DNA of 64,000 bases from NCBI GenBank assembly GCA_944388175.1, contig CALXHR010000009.1, forward strand, positions 1 through 64,000, given 5' to 3'. The notes beneath the pieces are model-generated. The model searched no databases, was not told the DNA's origin, and saw only the letters and a program-made list of their open reading frames with translations. A program made the position numbers and the translations under genes. The DNA comes from an uncultured Gemmiger sp. GTDB lineage: Bacteria > Bacillota > Clostridia > Oscillospirales > Ruminococcaceae. This document shows, one piece after another, positions 7,344-14,779 of the stretch (its first letter is position 1; the number at the start of each line of letters is the position of its first letter).

Positions 7344-8648
7344 TCAGTCGTCCTCACGGCGTTTGCGCAGGAACACGAAGCAGGCGCCCGCCGCCACCAC
7401 GACCAGCAGCGCGTACGGCGCAATGTTCATGGCCAGGCCGGTGGGGGAAACCGTGTCGAGCTTGTTGGTGTAGGCAACGTCGTTGTTGGCGTCTTTCTTG
7501 AACGTCACGGACGTCTTATTTTGGTTCGTGGTGTCCACATTGCCGCCAGTGACCGTGGTCTGGTAGCCCCCGTTGGTGGTGTAATCAGCTTCCGTCGCGG
7601 TGACAACTTCGTTCTGGCTCAAGCCGTAGATGTGGACGCGCTCGTTGTGGGCCAGCTGGAAGGTGACCGTGTACACGCCGTCTTTCAGTTCGCTAATCTG
7701 CACATTATCTTTCGGGGTAATGCGGGAACCTTCCACCCAGTTCGGGGCATCGTCGGTGCCGTTGTTGTACTCATACACAACATTGTACACCTTGGTATTG
7801 ACAGCCGGGGCGATGGTCATGGTGAAGTCAAAGGCTTTTCCCTTGTCGCCCATGGTGCCGGTAACCGTCTTCTGCACGGTCATTTCATTGTCGATGGGCG
7901 TCGGGTCCTTCTCGTCATCGGGATCGTCGGGGTCATCAGGGTCCTTATCGGGGTCGTCCACGTCGCCGTTGAGCATGTAGAAGTTGTAGAAGTTGCCGTC
8001 GGCCTTGCCGCCTTTGCCACTATCGGTGTTGATGTACATCTCAACGCCGGAGATATAGGTATCGCCGTCATTATCGAGCGAGACATACAGGTAAACCGTG
8101 CGGGAGCTGCCCAGGGTGAAATCATCCTCATCGGCGCGGTTCGCGTTGGTCGTATCAAAGGTTTCGGTCAGGGTGTACTTGTAAACGCCCGCATAGGGGA
8201 ACTTACCGGCCAGCCCGCTCACATTAAGGGCGACGTGGCTCGTGACCTGGTTGACGCCGATCATGTTGTCATCATCATCGGGGTCGGCGGCGGACGTCGC
8301 CTGACCCGCAGTGAAGGTCACATCACCGGTGGCAATCGTATTGTCGCCCACAGTAGCCTGCACACCGTCCTTGACTTCGAGGATCGTGTTATTCGCACCG
8401 GTGGTGGTCTCACCCGGCGTGACGTCTGCCGCCGTCAAGGTAAAGGTAAAGCCGACCGCAGGGGTCTTGACTTTTTCCGGCAGCATCAGGACTTTGTCGA
8501 ATTCGATCGCAGTGATGCCGGTGGTAGAGCTCCAAACGCCATCGGTGGTGGGGGTTTCCGCCGAAGCCGGCACAGCGGTGAGGGAGGCCAGCATCGCGGT
8601 AGCCAGGAAGGCGGTAGCGACGCGGCCAAGGTTCTTTTTCAAGTTCAT
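7344..8648 (-). CDS. major pilin (backbone), Spy0128-like domains
   Basis: This encodes 434 residues. The signal peptide is MNLKKNLGRVATAFLATAML and following residues to about 30. An N-terminal domain follows, an acidic linker (DPDKDPDDPDDPDDEKDP), a second Spy0128/FctA-like domain opening NEMTVQKTVTGTMG, and the sorting signal SPTGL (about 402) before a hydrophobic helix and RKRREDD. Spy0128 domains carry internal Lys-Asn isopeptide bonds in the studied members; I have not assigned the residues here. The start was moved to 8648 because AAAGGAAG and a signal peptide fit there. It is separated from sipA by a REP island, which suggests its own promoter and allows higher expression than the tip operon. 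Confidence 0.88.
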   Translation of the reverse strand: MNLKKNLGRVATAFLATAMLASLTAVPASAETPTTDGVWSSTTGITAIEFDKVLMLPEKVKTPAVGFTFTLTAADVTPGETTTGANNTILEVKDGVQATVGDNTIATGDVTFTAGQATSAADPDDDDNMIGVNQVTSHVALNVSGLAGKFPYAGVYKYTLTETFDTTNANRADEDDFTLGSSRTVYLYVSLDNDGDTYISGVEMYINTDSGKGGKADGNFYNFYMLNGDVDDPDKDPDDPDDPDDEKDPTPIDNEMTVQKTVTGTMGDKGKAFDFTMTIAPAVNTKVYNVVYEYNNGTDDAPNWVEGSRITPKDNVQISELKDGVYTVTFQLAHNERVHIYGLSQNEVVTATEADYTTNGGYQTTVTGGNVDTTNQNKTSVTFKKDANNDVAYTNKLDTVSPTGLAMNIAPYALLVVVAAGACFVFLRKRREDD

Positions 8649-8756
8649 ACTCGGTTTCTTCCTTTCATAATGTAACTGCTTGGGTATATTTACACAGGCG
8701 GGGCGCCAATGTAACAAATGGGGTGCGCCGCATCCGCGGCGTTTGAGGGGCGCCAT

Positions 8757-9190
8757 GCCCCGTAGGGCGGGGTCTTGCCCCCGCCGTCAACCGTGCGGCG
8801 TTGGCCGGTTACGGTTTGCATGGTGTTCCCGTTACTCTGTAGGGCGGGCGATTTCGCCCGCCGAACATTATAAATTTTTTGAAAAATCATCGGTGCGGCG
8901 GGGTCAAGACCCCGCCCTACAACGCGGGATAAACGCATACGAACCATAACCGGGTTGCGGGGCGTGGTTTGCGGCGGGCGTGAACGCCCGCCCTACAAAC
9001 CGGGGCAAACGTGCAACCAACCGGGAACCCCCGCGCGGGGCGAACGCCCACGGGCCGCATACATGTGGCCCCTACAATGCGGGGGAAACAACCGGTAAAC
9101 CGGGCACACGCGGCGGGGCAAACGGCCGCGGGGTTTGTGGGAAAATGGAACGTGCATGGCGGTTTGTAGGGGCCGCATGTATGCCGCCCG
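8757..9190. repeat. REP island B with MITE-like core at 8838-8921
   Basis: Forward units start near 8763 and 8838, and reverse units end near 8921, 8998 and 9077. The pair 8838-8921 encloses an AT-rich centre (AACATTATAAATTTTTTG). One more forward unit lies at 9164. The island fills the gap between the major pilin and the SipA-like gene; no gene is seen in 8649-9244. Confidence 0.85.
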
Positions 9191-9244
9191 CAAACGTTGC
9201 GGCGTTGGGTGTTCCCGGGGCGGCCGGGCGGTTTGGTCTTCGCC

Positions 9245-10312
9245 TTACAACCCCGAACGCCGTACCACCGTGATGACCTTGCCCTTGACCTCGCTTTGGC
9301 GCACGGGGCCGAACCAACGGCTGTCGCGCGCGCCTTCGCGGTAATCGCACAGGACAAAAAACTCATCGGCGGCCAGCGTCACCGGGTAGGCGGGGCCATC
9401 GTCGTACTTGGGGGTGGTGTAATAGATGCTGCTTTCCAGCACGGTGCTGCCGTTGATCACCAACGTCGCTTCGTCGGTGACCTCGACGGTATCGCCGCCG
9501 CGGGCCACAATGCGCCCCACGTACTGCGTGCCGTCCTTGGTGAACACCATGACGTCGTTGTTGGCCCAGTCGCCCGCCAGCCGGTAATACAGCAGCAGGT
9601 CCCCGGCCGAGATGCGCGGCGCCATGTCGTCGTTGTGCATCGGCGTGATGCCGAACGCTGCGCCAAACAGCACCGCCAGCAGTACCACCAGCGCGGCCAG
9701 CTTGACCACAAACGCCTGGATGTCGGCCACGTCAGCGCAATGGCGGCGGCGTGCGCGGATGACCTCCAACGGCGTGGCCGGCTGGGGCGTACCCGCCGCC
9801 TGGCCCCTGCCGCGGCGCTTGCGCGCGGCGGGGGCGGCCGGGGCCGCAGCAGCCGCCTGCGGCGGCCTGGCTGCTGCAGCCCGGCGGCCCGGCGCATTCG
9901 CGCCGGGCACAGGCGGCGGCGCGGGGGCAGGGTCCCGTGCGAGGGCCGGTTCCGGCGTACCCGGGGCGGGCCCGGGCGGTTCCGGTTTGGATGCGGGGCC
10001 TTTTTGCGCCGGGAAACTGCGCGTGATGCGCGTTTCGCCGTCGCTGCGGCGGATGCGCCGCGCCGCGGGTTCCGCCGCCGTGGGCTGGGCCGCTGCCGCG
10101 GGGGCCGCGGGCTGTGCAGCCGGGGCGGCCGGTGCGTCGGGCGCAGCCTGCGCGGCGGTTTGTGCCGGGGGCGGGGCGTCCGACGGGGCCGGTGTGGGCT
10201 GCGGGCGGTCGCTGACCACCGCGTGGCGGGGCCGGGCCGGGCCGCTGCTGATGTTGGCGTGCGCCGGGCGGTTCAGCCCGCCCAGCGGGCGCTGCGCGTC
10301 AGCCATGGGCAT
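9245..10312 (-). CDS. SipA-like signal peptidase homologue lacking catalytic residues
   Basis: About 355 residues. The first 190 or so are a Pro/Ala-rich, arginine-containing cytoplasmic tail. A membrane helix (FVVKLAALVVLLAVLFG) and a type I signal peptidase fold follow. The box that normally holds the serine reads NDDMAPRISAGD, so Asp replaces Ser (codon 9626-9628). The box with the general-base lysine reads YVGRIVARGGD, so Gly replaces Lys (9515-9517). The Asp/Gly pair is what I recall for SipA of the Streptococcus pyogenes FCT pilus, an assembly factor and not a peptidase. The stop of the previous gene overlaps the start; 10306 is an alternative ATG. Confidence 0.85.
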   Translation of the reverse strand: MPMADAQRPLGGLNRPAHANISSGPARPRHAVVSDRPQPTPAPSDAPPPAQTAAQAAPDAPAAPAAQPAAPAAAAQPTAAEPAARRIRRSDGETRITRSFPAQKGPASKPEPPGPAPGTPEPALARDPAPAPPPVPGANAPGRRAAAARPPQAAAAAPAAPAARKRRGRGQAAGTPQPATPLEVIRARRRHCADVADIQAFVVKLAALVVLLAVLFGAAFGITPMHNDDMAPRISAGDLLLYYRLAGDWANNDVMVFTKDGTQYVGRIVARGGDTVEVTDEATLVINGSTVLESSIYYTTPKYDDGPAYPVTLAADEFFVLCDYREGARDSRWFGPVRQSEVKGKVITVVRRSGL

Positions 10313-10526
10313 CACCGCCCGGGGGCGGCGCGGCAATACCGCGCTCGTCCAGCAGGGCCTGGTAGTAGGCGGCCTGCTCATCGTAGACTTGCTGGTAGAG
10401 ACGCTGGAGGTCCTCCAGCTTTTTCCAGACGTCGGCTTCCTCGACGCCGCCGAAGGCTTTTTTGCGGAATTTCATCGCCGCCAAAGCCTGGGCAATATCC
10501 TGCATGGTACGCATAGGCGTCACCAT
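10299..10526 (-). CDS. small coiled-coil protein of the pilus operon
   Basis: This encodes 75 residues: a basic start (MKFRKKAFGGVEEADVWKKL) followed by a helical, coiled-coil-prone segment rich in Leu, Gln and Tyr. FRKKAFGG..E.DVW faintly recalls the lipid-binding N terminus of DivIVA/GpsB proteins, but I would not assign the family on that. It overlaps the stop of the tip adhesin by 7 nt and the start of the SipA-like gene at its other end, so the three are translationally coupled. A cytoplasmic factor that localises pilus assembly is a reasonable guess only. Confidence 0.6.
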   Translation of the reverse strand: MVTPMRTMQDIAQALAAMKFRKKAFGGVEEADVWKKLEDLQRLYQQVYDEQAAYYQALLDERGIAAPPPGGDAHG

Positions 10527-13500
10527 TCGCGGCGGCGGCGCGCACGGCGCGCGGCCATGCCAGCCAGCAGGGCCATGCCCGCCAGCGCCGACGCGCTGAC
10601 CATGAGCACATACGGCGCGGTGTGGTCGCCTTCCAGCCCGGTGGGGGCTACGGCTTCGCGGGTGTTGCGGAAGTCGAAAATCGTGTCAAGGTTCCCGATT
10701 TTGTAGGTAAGAATATTACCATCTTTATACGGCCCGGAACTCGTCCACGTGCCTTCTATCAGCCAGTGAAAACATCCCGAGACCTTATACCCGCGGCTGT
10801 TCACATCCTCCTCGGTGACGGTGGCTTCGTAGCCGGCCGGTACCACCAGTACGATCTGCTCGTCATGCGAGAGCGTGAACCCGTAGGTGTAGGCGTTCGG
10901 GTCGTCGGCTGTACCGCCGCCCGCACCGGGGTCAGATGGCTGGCCGCCGATCACGTTGAGTTGGTCTTGCTTCTTATGGTCCTCGGCGGTGGTGCCAGTA
11001 ATACCGGCCGTCGGGTCCTCTTTCACGATCTTCAGCGGTTCGTCCCAATGCTCGATGATGGGGTCGCCATGGTCGTCTGTCAGTTTTTTGGTCAGCGTCA
11101 GCGTAAAGTCGAAATCGTCGCCGTAGCTGCCCATAGCGCCTTCCACCGTTTTGGTGATGGTCAGTTCCACATAGGGCAGCTGCACAACCGGCTTGGGGAA
11201 CTCCATCTGCTCTTGCGGGTCGCTGAACACGCTGTAATCCAGCGTGGCTACTTTGTTGGAGTAGAAACCCGGTTGCCCCGCGTGGGTGCCGGTGCCGGGA
11301 TCGCCCTTGGTCTCCGGGCCGTCAGCGAAGCCATCGTTTTCGGCGTATGGGTTGTCCATTTCGGGGTAACGCCCTTCCACGGTGAAGAAGCCTTCGGCTG
11401 TTTTGCGGTTGTCGCGGTCTTCGGTCAATTTGACATTCAGCGTGACCTCATACACATAATCGCCGCGCAGGTGCGCCGGGTCGTAATAACTCCCCGTTGT
11501 GCCAGTTGTGTCTTGCCGCGTTTCCTCGGTTTTGAGTGTGATTTTCCTCTCGGTCGTATCGTAATCGACGCTTACTTCCTTGTACACATCGTCGGGGTCC
11601 GCTTTGTTCTCTTCAATTTCAGTCAGCAGCCATTCACCCGTTTTTTCATCACAGACCAATTCGCCCGTCTCTTGATCGCGCTGGGCCTGATAAATCGTAA
11701 GCTTCGGGGTGATGTTCCCGTCATCATCCGCGACCGGCTCGACCCAGTTGCTCAAGATATCGGACACTTCCACATCAGAGAACATCTGAACGGTCATTTC
11801 TTCGACCAGCTTATCGAAAGTCTTGGTCAGTTCTGTGCTGTTCGATGCCAGATACGGACCCCCAACACGGGTTTCCACCATGCCAGATGCCGCACGCGGG
11901 CTGCTGATTTTTTCCAGCAGGTCCTTCATGTTTTGCAAGGGCGATGTATCATCACTCTCGTTGATATAAACGGTGTAGAAACCGTTGACCCACGGGAACA
12001 TCTCCGCAGCAATCAAAGCTTGCGTCTGTGCATATGGATCCGTAGCAGCGCTGCCTGTTCCTGACGTATCACCATTGGACACATAATAGTTTGCCGGGCC
12101 GCCGTCCGAAACGAAAATAACATAACGGCGTGCATCGGGGCGCACTTCCTGTAACGCCGCTTTTGCCGTGATCAAACCTGCCTGCGTATTGGTTCCGCCC
12201 TCTAAAGAGTCAGCGCTGTTCTCTATCGCTGTCGTCAAGGCGCTGGCATCACTCGTCCATTGCTGCAATACTCTGGCATCGTCAAACTTATCGTCTGGCG
12301 TGATCACACTATAACCACCAAACCCAAACTGCACGGCTGCATACCGGATATCCAAAGGATCAGGCGGCAGATTCTCTATTTCCCCCCAAACTTTTTCCGG
12401 ATTTTCCAACTTATCGACCAAATCTTGTACAGCAGTTTCCAGTGCGTCTTGCCGCGAGATCGAATTTCCCGCCGCATCCTCGCCGAATGTGCGTTCCATA
12501 CTTGTGGAGCCGTCTACCACAAACAACACGTCGATTTTATTGCTTACGGGCGGGATGATCTCTCTGCCTGCAACCTGCAAGGACAAATCATAGGTATTAT
12601 CATCCCGCAATACGGCCTTTTTGGCGATTTCCGGCTTTTCGTATATCTCGTCAAGTGTCGGTTCCGGTTGTTTTTGGTATACCAATTCAAAGGTATAGGA
12701 GTCTGGATCAATATCTCCGTCAACCGTCGTGTAACCAAGTTCACAGTAGGCGCTTTGGCGATAATCCATCAACTTATCGTGAACCGCCTCAAGCCCGGCA
12801 TTATCAGGGGCATCATATTCCCCCAAAATGCCGTCCTGCACCTTTACGCCCAAAAAGTTAGGATACTGATAGAATGTAATATCCTCAAAAGGATGCCGAC
12901 GATTCAAATCGTCTGTATAAATAGCCCGCTTGAATCTATAGCGCTCTTCCCCTACCGTGATCTCATTATAGGTGTTTCCATCTTCTTCCACTTTGGAACC
13001 AGGCCGCTTATCCACATTTTCTTTCAGGTCGGTATCAACAATGACGCCTTCTTCCACGTCCACTGCCAAATCTTTCCCGTTCAGAAGTTCCAGAATGGAA
13101 TCGTCAAAGAAATTAATTACACGCGACCCGTCCGAGACCAAATAAATGTTTGCATCAAACGTATATTCCAGTTCATAAGTAAGGGGCTGGCCATCCTCGT
13201 CTCTGATCGGGTTGCCCTCGGTATCCACGATTTTAAAGTCAATCGTTACGGTTTTGTCTGAGACGTCGCCCCTATTACCCATCCAGTCCCAATGAAATGT
13301 AAATGTAAATTTCGACTCATCCCCATCGGCGCGCGGAGCCGGTTTGGCCGAAAAGGTCAGCGCGTAGACCGAAAAGCCGTCGGTCTCAAACGCGGCGGTC
13401 ACGTCGCCGTCCAGCGTCACGGTGCCGTCGGCCGTGTCGGCGGCGTCGGCCAGCGTCTCGACGGTCTCGACTTCGCCGTTTTCATCCTCGGCCAGGTGCT

Positions 13501-14101
13501 GCACGGCCAGCGTGGCGGGGTCCACGTCGTCGGGCAGCAGCGCGGCGGGCATCGTAAAGCGCACCTGCACGGGTTTCAGGGGTTCGACCTCCTGCCCGGC
13601 GGCGTCATAAAACGTTAAGTCCAAAGAGACAAAGTCGTCGTACTCGATGCCGGCGCCGTCCAGTTCCCCGGCTACGTCGTCGGGGGTCTGGGCCGTCTCG
13701 GGCGTGGCGGCGTCGCCGCCCAGCAGCGTCACCTGCAGTTCGGCGTCCGCGGGCAGCGCGCCCTCGGGCACGTCCACCGTCACCGTGATGCCGCTGGCCG
13801 CGTCGGTCACCTCGATCGTGCGCGCGGGCAGGGCGGCCGTCTCGGGCGTGGCCGGGGCCGCGGTCTCGGCTGTGGCGGCGGCAGGCTGCGCGGCAGCGGT
13901 GTCCTCTTCCGGCTGGGAGGTCGCGTCGGCAGAGGGTTCCTCCTCCGGTTGGGGGGCTGCGTCGGCGGGCTGCGCAGGGGCGGCGGCCGCCGCGGCGCGC
14001 GCGGTTTCGGGCGTGGCCTGCCCGCCCGCGGCCAGGGCCGTACCGGCCATGCTGCAGGTAAGGCACAGCGCCAGCAGCGCACTGAGAATCCGTTTTTTCA
14101 T
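10520..14101 (-). CDS. pilus tip adhesin with von Willebrand factor A domain
   Basis: This encodes 1193 residues. A signal peptide (1-24) is followed by an Ala/Pro/Glu-rich low-complexity stretch to about residue 95 and a beta domain starting RTIEVTDAASGITVTV. Two to three further beta-rich domains follow. The VWA domain has its MIDAS motif D530-x-S-x-S in FVVDGSTSM. A Spy0128-like domain opens LTITKTVEGAMGSYGDDF, and the sorting signal APTGL is near 1152. VWA domains of pilus tips bind host ligands through a metal ion. AAGGAGT precedes the ATG. Roughly 11500-13300 is clearly AT-richer than both ends of the gene, as if the exposed domains came from elsewhere. It is first gene of the tip operon. 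Confidence 0.88.
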   Translation of the reverse strand: MKKRILSALLALCLTCSMAGTALAAGGQATPETARAAAAAAPAQPADAAPQPEEEPSADATSQPEEDTAAAQPAAATAETAAPATPETAALPARTIEVTDAASGITVTVDVPEGALPADAELQVTLLGGDAATPETAQTPDDVAGELDGAGIEYDDFVSLDLTFYDAAGQEVEPLKPVQVRFTMPAALLPDDVDPATLAVQHLAEDENGEVETVETLADAADTADGTVTLDGDVTAAFETDGFSVYALTFSAKPAPRADGDESKFTFTFHWDWMGNRGDVSDKTVTIDFKIVDTEGNPIRDEDGQPLTYELEYTFDANIYLVSDGSRVINFFDDSILELLNGKDLAVDVEEGVIVDTDLKENVDKRPGSKVEEDGNTYNEITVGEERYRFKRAIYTDDLNRRHPFEDITFYQYPNFLGVKVQDGILGEYDAPDNAGLEAVHDKLMDYRQSAYCELGYTTVDGDIDPDSYTFELVYQKQPEPTLDEIYEKPEIAKKAVLRDDNTYDLSLQVAGREIIPPVSNKIDVLFVVDGSTSMERTFGEDAAGNSISRQDALETAVQDLVDKLENPEKVWGEIENLPPDPLDIRYAAVQFGFGGYSVITPDDKFDDARVLQQWTSDASALTTAIENSADSLEGGTNTQAGLITAKAALQEVRPDARRYVIFVSDGGPANYYVSNGDTSGTGSAATDPYAQTQALIAAEMFPWVNGFYTVYINESDDTSPLQNMKDLLEKISSPRAASGMVETRVGGPYLASNSTELTKTFDKLVEEMTVQMFSDVEVSDILSNWVEPVADDDGNITPKLTIYQAQRDQETGELVCDEKTGEWLLTEIEENKADPDDVYKEVSVDYDTTERKITLKTEETRQDTTGTTGSYYDPAHLRGDYVYEVTLNVKLTEDRDNRKTAEGFFTVEGRYPEMDNPYAENDGFADGPETKGDPGTGTHAGQPGFYSNKVATLDYSVFSDPQEQMEFPKPVVQLPYVELTITKTVEGAMGSYGDDFDFTLTLTKKLTDDHGDPIIEHWDEPLKIVKEDPTAGITGTTAEDHKKQDQLNVIGGQPSDPGAGGGTADDPNAYTYGFTLSHDEQIVLVVPAGYEATVTEEDVNSRGYKVSGCFHWLIEGTWTSSGPYKDGNILTYKIGNLDTIFDFRNTREAVAPTGLEGDHTAPYVLMVSASALAGMALLAGMAARRARRRREW

Positions 14102-14214
14102 GGATATTTCAACTCCTTAACCGGGGGATGGCAGGGCGCGGGTGCGCCCCAACAAAATGCAACGAAAGTGTGGTTCCGTTGCTTATATGCTGCAAAAAAG
14201 GGGGTGGCGGACAC

Positions 14215-14345
14215 AACAAATTGTATTGCGCCCGGAGCACCCTTTAATACATACAGTATGATAGCATACTAGTACAATTTTACAACCCCCCCCCCGGAAA
14301 TTTGTACAACATAATACTATTTATACAATTTTTGACGGGCCGGTT
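14215..14345 (-). promoter_or_regulatory. pilus operon promoter region with G10 tract and palindrome
   Basis: An AT-rich patch 115-245 bp upstream of the adhesin ATG. On the minus strand TTGTAC is followed by a spacer containing ten G (14286-14295) and TAAAAT at 21 bp. A further TTGTAA-16-TATCAT also fits weakly just downstream of the tract. The perfect palindrome AGTATGATAGCATACT (14255-14270) lies next to it and may be an operator. The exact -35/-10 pair is uncertain; the homopolymer is directly seen. Confidence 0.55.
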
Positions 14346-14359
14346 TTGGTAAAAATGCA

Positions 14360-14382
14360 GCCCCCGGCCGGCGGCCGGGGGC
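14360..14382 (-). terminator. GC-rich hairpin downstream of the DUF6311-like gene
   Basis: Arms GCCCCCGGCC and GGCCGGGGGC with loop GGC. On the minus strand the sequence TGCATTTTT follows. It is 400 bp from the stop codon, so it probably shields the pilus promoter from read-through. Confidence 0.55.
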
Positions 14383-14512
14383 ATGGATTTGTGTAGTTTT
14401 TTATAGGGGCGAGGGGGGTTCCCCGTTGGTTGTGGGTTGAGGGAAACGGCAGGCCAGCCCGGGGACGGGTGGCGGGGCGGGGTTTGTGGGAAAACGGAAC
14501 GTTCATGGTGGT

Positions 14513-14755
14513 TTGTAGGGGCCGCATGTATGCGGCCCGGGGTACGTTGCGGTAGCAGGCACTCGCCGGTTTTGGCGTAGGTGTTCCCCGTTGGTTGTAG
14601 GGCGGGCGTTCACGCCCGCCGGGCAGGTTGACGGCGGTGGCGAACCTGCACGGGCCGCATACATGCGGCCCCTACAGTGCGAGGGGAACAACAGGCAAAC
14701 CCGGGGACGGGTGGTAACGCAACGCCACACGGCGGGGTAAGGCCCACCCTACAAA
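14513..14755. repeat. REP island C
   Basis: Forward units start near 14515 and 14595, and reverse units end near 14676 and 14753: two forward then two reverse, about 78-80 bp apart. No MITE centre is present. The rest of 14400-14779 holds no visible gene. Confidence 0.85.
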
Positions 14756-14779
14756 ATCTGTTCCCAACGCCTCGCGGGT

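Noticed and set aside
12260..13261. Plus-strand ORF of 333 codons inside the tip adhesin gene
   Set aside because: It exists because the adhesin segment is AT-richer and lacks antisense stops. The adhesin frame gives recognisable VWA motifs; the antisense product does not.
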